Positions 1 to 7,600 are shown, counted from the stretch's first letter. The stretch is 8,341 nucleotides of DNA from a bacterium TMED6 (GCA_002167465.1 NHBL01000041.1:28514-36854), one strand, 5' to 3'. Notes: generated by a model not told the origin, from the letters alone. Program-made: numbers and translations.

Positions 1-298
1 TACATCAGTTCCAGTGACAATATCTTCTGTAGGATTAGATACTGGAATATATAATGGATATTTATTAATTGATACTAATGTAGAAGATGTGACTATTCCA
101 TTAATATTAAACGTAAATGATGGAGTACAAATTCCAGGTGATATAAATAACGATGGTTTGCTAAATGTTCAAGATATTGTATTAATGGTTAATAATTATA
201 TATTAGTAGATGAATATAATTCGATTGGTGATATAAATGAAGACGGCTATTTAAATGTATTAGATGTAATTATTTTAGTTAATAATATAATAGGTTAA
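1..298 (+). CDS. Exported protein with C-terminal dockerin-like calcium-loop pair (5' end missing)
   Basis: The 3' end of a gene that enters from the left; the first complete codon in frame is at position 2 and the stop is TAA at 296-298. The visible 98 residues begin with the end of a beta-sandwich repeat (pattern G-x-Y-x-G ... I-P-L-x-L-x-V, common in Ig-like repeats of large exported proteins). Two calcium-loop motifs follow: D-I-N-N-D-G-L-L-N-V-Q-D from base 140 and D-I-N-E-D-G-Y-L-N-V-L-D from base 230, each followed by a hydrophobic helix ending L-V-N-N. This is the type I dockerin repeat pattern DxNxDGxxNxxD. Such pairs end many exported proteins in Marinimicrobia-like genomes; whether they bind a cohesin or act as an anchoring or secretion module cannot be told here. 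The GTG at 14 is an internal valine, not a start. The gene lies 26 bases upstream of the selenoprotein gene on the same strand, so the two are probably co-transcribed. The enzymatic part, if any, lies outside the window. Confidence 0.85.
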   Translation, partial: TSVPVTISSVGLDTGIYNGYLLIDTNVEDVTIPLILNVNDGVQIPGDINNDGLLNVQDIVLMVNNYILVDEYNSIGDINEDGYLNVLDVIILVNNIIG

Positions 299-312
299 TG
301 ATATTGAATTTT

Positions 313-317
313 GGGAG
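313..317 (+). promoter_or_regulatory. Ribosome binding site of the selenoprotein gene
   Basis: GGGAG lies 7 bases upstream of the ATG at 325. It decides the start in favour of 325 over the in-frame ATG at 298, which overlaps the stop of the preceding gene and has no such site. Starting at 325 also puts a lysine and a hydrophobic stretch at the N-terminus, as expected of a signal peptide. Confidence 0.75.
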
Positions 318-324
318 AAAATTT

Positions 325-2727
325 ATGAATAAGTATATTTTATGTTTTATGTTAACATGTTTAGTATCATATGAAGTTGGTGATCAACTTTCATATGGGG
401 ATTTACAAAAAGAATATGATGTATGTTATGGATTTCAAGAGCATGGAATTGAAGATAGATTATTAAGTTTTAATGATTTTAATGGATCAAGTTCAAATTT
501 TCATGTATTTTTTATTGATTTAGCTGCTTCTTGGTGAGGACCTTGCTGGAGCAGCATCGGTACGATGTCTGATATTGAAGATTTATATTTTGAAAATGAA
601 AATGTATTAGTATTTACAAATTTAGATGACCTAAATCAACCTTATTCATGTTCAGATTGGGGAAATAGAGGGGTTCAACTTGGCGGAATACCTCTTATTA
701 CTGACGATGGCGCTGGTAGTGATTTATGGGGTAAGTTTAATAGTGGAAGCGCATTTCCAAGTACAGTTTATATTGATCATACTATGACAGTTTTTTATAA
801 AGCAAATAATCCTTCTCTAGGAACGGCACAAAATATCATTAATCAAATGCTTGATAAGCTTTATAATTCTCTACTTTTATCAGCAAATTTTGATATTGAT
901 TTTAATAATGATATAGATTCTGATGGACTTATTAATCCTGGTGACAGTTTTAATGTTATTATTGATGTGATGAATAAATCATACAACGAACAAAACGAAG
1001 CAATAAATGTTAATTTATCTTTAAACTCAGACTGTGAAGGTATATCAATTAGCAGTTCTAATTTAGGTGAAATTGGCAATATTTCATCTGGTGAAACCTT
1101 TCAAGTTATTGCAGATATAGCAGTTGATGATTCCGTTATAATTGATGATTATTTTTTAAATCTTGTAGTTCAGTCTGAAAATATTAATGATGAAGGTGAA
1201 ACTGTGTATGAAGAATTTTCAACAGATTTTTCTATAACTCTTAATCAGCAAGGTTTTCCAGCAGATGTATCAGGAGAATTAATTTCTTCATCTGCCATAG
1301 TTGATATAGATATGGATGGACAAAATGAAATTATTTCTTCTGACAAAGGTGGGTTTATTCATGTGTTTGAAATGGATGGGTCTGAATGGTTAAATCAGAC
1401 TTATCCATATGAAACTGGAGATCAAAATTGGGGTTCACCAGCAGTTGGAAACTTAATTACTAACGATTATGAATCTGTTGTTCTTACATCAAAAAATGGA
1501 CAGATTTATCATATTGAATCATCAGAAAATATAAATATTTCATCTATTTTTAATAGTGGAGGTTTCATTACTGCATCACCAGCTCTAGGAGATATAGATG
1601 GAGATGGTTTAGATGAAATAATTTTTGGACAGTATGGAGGTTCACAAAGATTGTACGCAATTAATTATGATGGTAGTACTGTACCTGGATTTCCTGTTGA
1701 GCTTAATGAAAAGGTTCAAAGAGGAGTGGCCCTTTCTGATTTTAATGAAAATGGGAAAGTAGATATTGTCGTTGGTACAGATGATGAGTTCATTCATTTA
1801 ATTTATGATGATGGAACAGTTGCTTGGTCTTATGAAACAGGTGGTGACATCAGAGTATCTCCATCAATTTTAAAACTAGATACAGGGCAAAAAATTATTT
1901 TAGTGGGTTCTAAAGATGATAATTTTTATGGCTTAAATTCTGATGGTTCAGTTCGTTTTATAATTGAAACAAATGATGATATATCTTCAGAAGCAAGTGT
2001 GGTAGATGTTTCTGGTGTTGGACCAGTTATATTCTTTGCTTCTGGAAATGAAATTTATGCAATTAATTCTAATGGTCAGGCATATGGAAGTTGGCCAATA
2101 GAACTTGATGCTGAAGTAATAAGTTCGATTACTTTTGCTTCTATAGAATCAACTGAAACACCTTATTTGATGTTTGGTGATGATAGTGGAAAAGCACATT
2201 TTTATAGTATTGAAGGAAATACATATGAAAACTTTCCTATCAATTATGATTTTCCATTTAAGGGTTCTCCTACTATTTTAGATACAGATGATGATAATGA
2301 CTTAGAATTTATTATTGGTTCAACACAAAATCTTGTAAATATTGATCTTAAGGAGACAAGTTCTAGTGATGGTATGTGGAATACACATAGGTCTAATATG
2401 AAAAGAACAGGCTATTATGAAAGTCAACAAATTTTAGAAATAGTTGACAATGATATAATTGATAGAGAATTTTCAATTATTAGCGCGTACCCAAACCCAT
2501 TTAATCCATCAATAAGTATTGATTACTTTATTGAATCTTCAAATTATGTTGAAATAAATATAATGAACCTTCAGGGTAAAATAATTGACAATTTAGAATC
2601 TTCTTTTAAATCTAAAGGACAACATTCTATTAAATGGAAGCCAAGTAATATTTCTAGTGGTGTTTATTTATTAAATATTTCCACTTCTAATCAAACAGCT
2701 ACTCAAAAAATAATGTTTTTAAAATAA
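325..2727 (+). CDS. Exported selenocysteine-containing thioredoxin-like / beta-propeller protein with T9SS-type C-terminal domain
   Basis: An 800-residue product if the in-frame TGA at 535-537 is read as selenocysteine (residue 71). Residues 1-18 look like a short signal peptide (MNKYILCFMLTCLVSYEV). Residues about 50-185 form a thioredoxin/TlpA-like domain: a beta strand (HVFFIDLAASW), the active site W-Sec71-G-P-Cys74-W, and the cis-proline loop A-F-P145-S-T-V-Y-I-D. The TGA sits exactly at the first cysteine of CGPC. Residues about 187-308 look Ig-like (D-S-D-G-L-I-N-P-G-D). From about 310 to 700 come FG-GAP/PQQ-like propeller blades with loops such as D-I-D-M-D-G (327), D-I-D-G-D-G (423), D-F-N-E-N-G (472) and D-T-D-D-D-N (653). 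Residues 715-800 are a T9SS type A-like sorting domain with YPNPFNPS (722-729) and S-S-G-V-Y-L-L. The likely role is extracytoplasmic thiol-disulfide or peroxide chemistry; the substrate is unknown. The frame is intact on both sides of the TGA and the true stop is TAA. Translation needs SelA/B/C/D and a Sec tRNA, none of which is in this window. Confidence 0.88.
535..537 (+). other. In-frame TGA recoded as selenocysteine (Sec71)
   Basis: The codon lies between TGG (Trp) and GGA-CCT-TGC (Gly-Pro-Cys), giving W-U-G-P-C-W in place of the thioredoxin motif W-C-G-P-C. It is the only TGA in frame in any gene here, and all six visible gene ends use TAA. Sec replacing the N-terminal, attacking cysteine of a CxxC motif is the usual arrangement in redox selenoproteins. 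TGA as Trp or Gly would give a thioredoxin domain with no nucleophile. Confidence 0.88.
552..571 (+). promoter_or_regulatory. Putative bacterial SECIS element (hairpin downstream of the Sec codon)
   Basis: The stem pairs CAG (552-554) with CTG (569-571) and CATCG (555-559) with CGATG (563-567), with one bulged T (568) and apical loop GTA (560-562). That is 8 base pairs with a guanine first in the loop, and 22 nt between the TGA and the loop. The described bacterial SECIS pattern is a stem-loop with at least one G in the first two loop positions, roughly 16-37 nt after the UGA. It would recruit SelB loaded with Sec-tRNA. The hairpin lies inside the coding sequence, as in bacterial selenoprotein genes. 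Folding was judged by eye. Confidence 0.75.
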
Positions 2728-2730
2728 TTC

Positions 2731-3861
2731 TTAAATTTGAAAAAGGTCTGCTATTATCTCGTCTGTAAATAGTAGACCTTCTTTTTTAATAGTTAAATTC
2801 TTTTTTCCAGCTTTTATATAAGGCCACTTTTTTTTGTAAGGCTCAAGATATTTAATTAAGTCATTATCTAAATAATTATTTAATTTTTCAATTTCAGCAC
2901 CTTCAATCAATCTTAAACCATTCATAATTAGCTCATTAAATGAATCTTTTTTTGTAAGAATTTCTTCTGACTCAATTGGGAGATTATTATTTTCGAGTTT
3001 GCTGATATAGAAATCAATTGATTTTTTATTCCACCATCTTTTTTCCCCATCAAATCCATGAGCTCCTGGGCCAAAAGCTAAATATGGATTTAAACGCCAA
3101 TAATGTAAATTGTGTTTACACTTATTATTCTTTTTAGAAAAATTAGATATTTCATAATGTAAATATTTTTTATCTTCTAAGTATCTTATAGTTTGCAAAA
3201 ACATTTTTTTATCTAATTCTTCAGAAGGCATAAATATAGTTCTGTTTTTTACCATACTATGTAAAGCAGTATTTTTTTCTACAGTTAAAGAATACGCAGA
3301 TATATGTTCAGGCTGAAGGCTTGTGCCTAAAAATAAATCATGTTTCCAATCTTTTAACTTTTGATTAGGGATATCATAGATTAAGTCAATATTAATATTA
3401 TTAAAGCCGGCTCTCCTTGCATGATTAAATGTGGAAATAGATTGCTCTGAGCTGTGGAGTCTTCCTAAGAATTTCAGATTTTTTTCATTAAAACTTTGGA
3501 AACCTATAGATAGTCTATTTACACCTATTTGTCTAAAGTATTTTAATTTTTCATAGTTAATTTCACCAGGATTACACTCTAAAGTTATTTCAGCATCTTT
3601 ATTTATATCATAAAACTGATATAATACATTTAATATTTTATCTAGTTGCTTTTCAGTTAATACGGAAGGAGTTCCTCCGCCAAAGAAAATAGTATCATAT
3701 TTAAAATTTGAAAGTCTATTTTTATTTAGTTTGATCTCTTTAATTAGACAGGTAACAAATTTTTCAATACTATCATCTTTGTTTGTAACAGAATAAAAAT
3801 CACAATAGATACATTTTGTTTTACAAAATGGAATATGTAGATATATTCCAGCATTATTCAT
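2731..3861 (-). CDS. hemW: Heme chaperone HemW (radical SAM, coproporphyrinogen III oxidase-like)
   Basis: A 376-residue protein, the usual length for HemW. The N-terminus carries I-Y-L-H-I-P-F followed by C13-x3-C17-x2-C20-D-F, the radical SAM cluster motif; the D-F after the third cysteine, rather than x-C, separates HemW from true HemN oxidases. The SAM-binding motif G-G-G-T-P-S is at 61-66. Further family hallmarks are E-C-N-P-G-E, N-R-L-S-I-G-F-Q-S-F and L-G-R-L-H, then H-Y-E-I-S-N-F and a HemN-type C-terminal domain (M-N-G-L-R-L and G-L-L-F-T-D-E-I-I-A). HemW binds heme and a 4Fe-4S cluster and delivers heme to cytoplasmic-side targets such as respiratory proteins; it is not a porphyrinogen oxidase, although it is often annotated as one. 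The ATG overlaps the 3' end of cstA by 8 bases and a weak AAGAG lies just upstream, so translation is probably coupled. The gene converges on the selenoprotein gene with 3 bases between the stops. Confidence 0.93.
   Translation of the reverse strand: MNNAGIYLHIPFCKTKCIYCDFYSVTNKDDSIEKFVTCLIKEIKLNKNRLSNFKYDTIFFGGGTPSVLTEKQLDKILNVLYQFYDINKDAEITLECNPGEINYEKLKYFRQIGVNRLSIGFQSFNEKNLKFLGRLHSSEQSISTFNHARRAGFNNINIDLIYDIPNQKLKDWKHDLFLGTSLQPEHISAYSLTVEKNTALHSMVKNRTIFMPSEELDKKMFLQTIRYLEDKKYLHYEISNFSKKNNKCKHNLHYWRLNPYLAFGPGAHGFDGEKRWWNKKSIDFYISKLENNNLPIESEEILTKKDSFNELIMNGLRLIEGAEIEKLNNYLDNDLIKYLEPYKKKWPYIKAGKKNLTIKKEGLLFTDEIIADLFQI
2743..2787 (+). terminator. Intrinsic terminator of the selenoprotein gene, embedded in the 3' end of hemW
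   Basis: A 13-bp stem pairs 2743-2755 with 2768-2780 (AAGGTCTGCTATT against AATAGTAGACCTT, one G-U wobble), around a 12-base loop. A C and six T (2782-2787) follow on the plus strand. It starts 16 bases after the selenoprotein stop, where a terminator for that transcript is expected. On the minus strand the stem is followed by only a short T run, so termination of the hemW transcript by the same hairpin is possible but weaker. The hairpin overlaps hemW codons near its C-terminus. Confidence 0.8.
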
Positions 3862-5518
3862 TTAGGCTCTTGTGTCTTTTATAACAATATATTATTCCTT
3901 CTGTAATCATCCATATAATTAAAACAATTAATATTCCATTTATTGATTTTAGAAGTATTGTAGTCGATTGATTAAATTTTATAATTAGTGCACTAATAGT
4001 GATCATCATAATAATTATCATAGGTATTAAAAGTGGAATTACATTTTTTCCTTTTTTCCAAAAGTAAATTGACAAAATCATTAATGTTAATGCTGCAAGC
4101 ATTTGATTGCTTGCACCGAAAGTTTGCCATAATTCATTTCTTAATGCATCATTTGTGGCTATTAGATAAGCAGGTATTATAGATATTAATGTAGCAATAT
4201 ATTTATTTTGGAATAACTTAAATTTGACTGCATTTCCAAATTCACATATAATATATCTTTGTATTCTAGTAGCTGAATCAAGCGTTGTGGCTGCAAAAGA
4301 TACAACAAGAACTACAATTAAAGTTGTAGATAAGGATTCAGATAATCCTAATTGTTGTATTAGGGCAGAACTAGATATAACAAAATAATTTACTGGGTGT
4401 AAACTTTTGAGATTACATGAATTCTTAAGCCAAGGTAAACAAAACTCTGTTCCAGCTTGGCTTACTAATGATATGCCAGCAATTGCTGCAATAGTTGCAG
4501 CAAGTGCTAAAGATCCTTCACCCAAAGTTGCTCCATATCCAATTAAACGCGCATCTTTCATTTTATTTACTTGTTTAGAAGTAGTTCCAGAGGATACTAA
4601 ACCATGGAATCCACTTATAGCACCACATGCAATAGTAACAAATAGAAAAGGTATCATTGGAGGACCTTTATCTGTATTTGTCACAGCAGGTGCAATTATA
4701 TCAGGCTGTATAATAAAAATAGATAAAAATATTAAGCTTAAACCAACAATAAGTTGATGACTATTAATATAATCTCTAGGTTGAAGTAAAATCCAAACTG
4801 GTAACAAACTAGCAATAGCTGAATATACAAACAGTAAAATTATCCATGTATTTTTCACACTATTTTCATTTATTCCAAAATCAGATAAATTAATTGGATT
4901 GGTTGAACCTATCCATACAAAAAGATATAAAATACCTAAAGCAATAATTGATGGAACTAGTGAATTAAATTTCTTTTTATATATGAAATACCCAATAATT
5001 ATGGCTACTATTATTTCTATATTAACAGGAAGTACAGCTTTTGGATGCATAGTAAATAAACCAGCAATTGCATTTGCAAAAACAGCTAACACCAACCATG
5101 TAAGAAGCATAATAAAACAAAGAAACATAATTCTTATTCTTCTATTAATTACATTAGATGATATGTCTGCTACTGATTGACCCTTTTCTTTTAGGCTTAT
5201 TACTAGTGCCCCGAAATCATGCGTTGCGCCCATAAAAATAGTACCAAATACTACCCATAAAATTGCAGGTAACCATCCCCAATAAACTGCAATACAAGGA
5301 CCTATTATTGGAGCTGCACCTGCAATAGAAGTAAAGTGATGTCCAAATAACATATGTTTATTGGTTGGGACGAAGTCAACTCCATCGTTGAATGTATGAG
5401 CAGGTGTTAATTCTTTATTATCTAAATTATAGATTTTTTCAGATAAAAATTTACTGTAAAGCTTATATCCAAAATAAAAAAGGGTAAGACAAATAATAGT
5501 AAGTAATGCTGAGTTCAT
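3854..5518 (-). CDS. cstA: CstA-family carbon starvation protein (peptide/pyruvate transporter)
   Basis: A 554-residue, highly hydrophobic integral membrane protein with many transmembrane segments (more than ten by eye). CstA signatures are clear: F-G-H-H-F (58-62), S-I-A-G-A-A-P-I-I-G-P (64-74), G-A-T-H-D-F-G-A (97-104), Y-G-A-T-L-G-E-G in the middle, and T-T-L-D-S-A-T-R (411-418). Characterised relatives in enterobacteria import peptides or pyruvate across the inner membrane under carbon limitation. This is the short form: E. coli CstA has about 700 residues. The exact substrate cannot be read from the sequence. The start at 5518 gives a first transmembrane segment at about residues 3-21; only a weak purine-rich stretch (AAAGAAAA) precedes it. 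It is first in a two-gene operon with hemW and is divergent from transketolase. Confidence 0.93.
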   Translation of the reverse strand: MNSALLTIICLTLFYFGYKLYSKFLSEKIYNLDNKELTPAHTFNDGVDFVPTNKHMLFGHHFTSIAGAAPIIGPCIAVYWGWLPAILWVVFGTIFMGATHDFGALVISLKEKGQSVADISSNVINRRIRIMFLCFIMLLTWLVLAVFANAIAGLFTMHPKAVLPVNIEIIVAIIIGYFIYKKKFNSLVPSIIALGILYLFVWIGSTNPINLSDFGINENSVKNTWIILLFVYSAIASLLPVWILLQPRDYINSHQLIVGLSLIFLSIFIIQPDIIAPAVTNTDKGPPMIPFLFVTIACGAISGFHGLVSSGTTSKQVNKMKDARLIGYGATLGEGSLALAATIAAIAGISLVSQAGTEFCLPWLKNSCNLKSLHPVNYFVISSSALIQQLGLSESLSTTLIVVLVVSFAATTLDSATRIQRYIICEFGNAVKFKLFQNKYIATLISIIPAYLIATNDALRNELWQTFGASNQMLAALTLMILSIYFWKKGKNVIPLLIPMIIIMMITISALIIKFNQSTTILLKSINGILIVLIIWMITEGIIYCYKRHKSLNE

Positions 5519-5629
5519 ATATTGTTTTCTTTAATTATAATCACAATTTAAATATTTTTATTAAATAAATTAAATTATAATCTATATATTTAATCATCCC
5601 AAGTAACTTAAAATTTATAAAAATATTAT
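5519..5629. promoter_or_regulatory. Divergent promoter region between cstA and transketolase
   Basis: This 111-base, very AT-rich spacer must hold the promoters for both divergent genes. The 8-base palindrome ATTATAAT occurs twice, at 5534-5541 and 5574-5581, 40 bases apart. Each copy contains TATAAT on both strands and so could serve as a -10 element in either direction. The copy at 5574-5581 leaves plausible leaders for both genes. No convincing -35 hexamer was found, and in DNA this AT-rich TATAAT is expected by chance, so the assignment is tentative. No clear Shine-Dalgarno precedes transketolase. Confidence 0.4.
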
Positions 5630-7600
5630 ATGGATTTAGAACAAAAATCAATCAACACAGCTAAAGCCCTAATAATGGACACGGTAAGAAATGCTAATTC
5701 TGGCCATACAGGCGGTCCATTATCATCACTAGATTTCTCTTATGTTTTATTTAAAGATTTTTTAAAGTTTGACCCAGATGATCCTAATTGGTTTGATAGA
5801 GATAGATTTGTACTATCTGTTGGACATGAATCTGCACTTTTATATACATTATTAACTTATATAGGTTGGCTAGAAATTGATGATTTGAAACAATTTAGAA
5901 AACTTGGATCAAAAACACCAGGTCATCCAGAAAGAGGAATTACTCCAGGAGTTGAGGCTACAACTGGACCTTTAGGACAAGGTGTAGGTAATGCCGTAGG
6001 GATGGCAATATCTGAGTGTATTTTACGTAATACTTTTGGAGAAGATACTGTTAATCATTACACATATGTTTTACATGGTGATGGAGATATACAAGAACCT
6101 GTAGCTCAAGGGTCTATTGCTTTAGCTGGGCATTGGGGGCTAGGAAAATTAATTGCTTATTATGATTCAAATGATGCTCAAATATCAGGAAAGGTAAGCC
6201 GTTCGGATTCAACTGATTATGAGACAATGTATAGAAGTCATGGTTGGCAAGTTATTAATGTAGATGGTCATAATAGAGATGAGATAAGATCTGCCATCAG
6301 ACAAGCACAAATGGAGTATGAAAGACCAACTGTTATTATTGGTAATACTATAATGGCTCAAGGATGCGCAACTATGGAAGGTGATCATAATACACATGGT
6401 TCACCATTACCTCCAGAAGAAATAAGTTCAACAAAAGAAAAATTAGGTTTAAATCCAAATCAGTTTTTTCAATTATCAGATGATGTAATAAATGATTTTA
6501 GGAGTTCATATACTTATTCAAGAGAAGAGGTTAAAGCTTGGAAATTTAATTTAAATAAAAGATTTGAAGATAATGATTTTAAAACTAATTGGAAAATGGC
6601 AGTAAATGATGAAATACCTGAAATGAAATGGCCTCATTTTCAATCTGGTCAAGAAGTTGCAACTAGAAAAGTATGGGGTGCTGTAATTGAATCTTTAGCT
6701 CAACAAAAAAATACTTTAGTTGGAGGGTCTGCTGATTTAGAACCATCAAATGTCACCGTAGGGTTTGCTAAAATGGTCTCTGACTTTAGTAAAAATAATT
6801 TTACAGGAAGAAATTTTGCATATGGAGTTAGAGAATTTCCTATGGGTGCAATAAATAATGGTATTGCTTTACATGGTGGATTAAAAGTATTTGGAGCAAC
6901 TTTTTTTGTTTTTTCAGACTACGAAAGACCTGCTATTAGATTAAGAGCTTTACAGAATTTACCAGTAATTTCAGAATATACTCATGATTCTATTTTTGTA
7001 GGTGAAGATGGTCCAACTCATCAACCTATTGAACATATTATGTCATGCAGACTTATTCCAAATTTATTAGTTTTAAGGCCTGGAGATGCAAATGAAGCAG
7101 TAATTGCTTCTAAAATTGCTTTTGAACAAAAAAGTAGACCTGCCTTAATTTTATTAACAAGACAAAAGCTTCCTGTTTTTGACCGCTCAATTTACCCAAG
7201 TCCAGATTGCATATATAAAGGCGCTTATGTTATTCAAGAATCTGATAGTAAACCTGATATGACAATATTTTGTTCTGGATCTGAAGTATGGGTAGGATTA
7301 GAAGTTAGAGAGATTTTGTCTCAGTATAAGATAAGAGTAGTTAATTTTGCATGTTGGGAATTATTTGAAGAGCAGTCTGAAACTTATAAAAGTAGTGTAG
7401 TTGGTCCTTCTTCTGCATTAAAAATATCTATTGAAGCGGGCGTAACTATTGGATGGCAAAAATATACTGGAATAGATGGTTTAAATTTTGGTATTGATAG
7501 ATTTGGAGAGTCAGCTCCTGGAAAAGAAGTTGCTGATGCTTTAGGTTTAACTCCATCTAAAATAGCTAAGTCTATTGAAAAACATTTACATACAAGTTAA
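5630..7600 (+). CDS. tkt: Transketolase (full-length, single chain)
   Basis: A 656-residue, thiamine-diphosphate-dependent enzyme that moves two-carbon ketol units between sugar phosphates (non-oxidative pentose phosphate pathway, cytoplasmic). The N-terminal pyrophosphate-binding domain has S-G-H26-T-G-G, G-H66-E-S, G-P-L-G-Q-G (113-118) and G-D151-G-D ... N181, with the same 30-residue spacing of the Mg ligands as E. coli Tkt. The pyrimidine-binding domain has the catalytic glutamate in G-V-R-E402-F and H452/H464 in T-H-D-S-I ... G-E-D-G-P-T-H-Q-P. The C-terminal transketolase domain ends with F-G-I-D-R-F-G-E-S-A-P-G-K-E. These motifs match one intact gene of normal length, not the split archaeal type. 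Differences from the textbook sequence (H-T-G-G-P for H-P-G-A-P, G-D-G-D-I-Q-E for G-D-G-C-L-M-E) suggest a divergent clade. The neighbours are unrelated to sugar metabolism. The start is the ATG that places the conserved N-terminal helix; no strong ribosome site is seen. Confidence 0.95.
   Translation: MDLEQKSINTAKALIMDTVRNANSGHTGGPLSSLDFSYVLFKDFLKFDPDDPNWFDRDRFVLSVGHESALLYTLLTYIGWLEIDDLKQFRKLGSKTPGHPERGITPGVEATTGPLGQGVGNAVGMAISECILRNTFGEDTVNHYTYVLHGDGDIQEPVAQGSIALAGHWGLGKLIAYYDSNDAQISGKVSRSDSTDYETMYRSHGWQVINVDGHNRDEIRSAIRQAQMEYERPTVIIGNTIMAQGCATMEGDHNTHGSPLPPEEISSTKEKLGLNPNQFFQLSDDVINDFRSSYTYSREEVKAWKFNLNKRFEDNDFKTNWKMAVNDEIPEMKWPHFQSGQEVATRKVWGAVIESLAQQKNTLVGGSADLEPSNVTVGFAKMVSDFSKNNFTGRNFAYGVREFPMGAINNGIALHGGLKVFGATFFVFSDYERPAIRLRALQNLPVISEYTHDSIFVGEDGPTHQPIEHIMSCRLIPNLLVLRPGDANEAVIASKIAFEQKSRPALILLTRQKLPVFDRSIYPSPDCIYKGAYVIQESDSKPDMTIFCSGSEVWVGLEVREILSQYKIRVVNFACWELFEEQSETYKSSVVGPSSALKISIEAGVTIGWQKYTGIDGLNFGIDRFGESAPGKEVADALGLTPSKIAKSIEKHLHTS

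Noticed and set aside
298..300. ATG 298 as the start of the selenoprotein gene
   Set aside because: It adds nine residues before the signal peptide and lacks a ribosome site, while ATG 325 has GGGAG at ideal spacing.
535..537. TGA as a true stop, with 325-537 and 565-2727 as two genes or a pseudogene
   Set aside because: Both sides stay in one frame and together form a single thioredoxin motif. The break falls precisely on the catalytic cysteine codon, a SECIS-like hairpin follows, and there is no other decay in 800 codons.
535..537. Alternative genetic code (TGA as Trp or Gly)
   Set aside because: No other in-frame TGA occurs in any gene here, Trp is encoded by TGG throughout, and either reading would leave the thioredoxin site without its nucleophile.
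565..567. ATG 565 as the start of a separate protein, with GGAG at 548-551 as ribosome site
   Set aside because: The spacing of 13 bases is long, the start would cut off the thioredoxin strand and active site, and no signal peptide follows although the rest is clearly an exported protein. A minor internal start cannot be excluded.
861..1079. Minus-strand open frame within the selenoprotein gene
   Set aside because: It is a shadow frame inside the Ig-like region, with no ribosome site and no family resemblance.
4407..5180. Plus-strand open frames opposite cstA
   Set aside because: They are mirror reading frames of a clear, conserved membrane transporter gene and show no recognisable protein features of their own.
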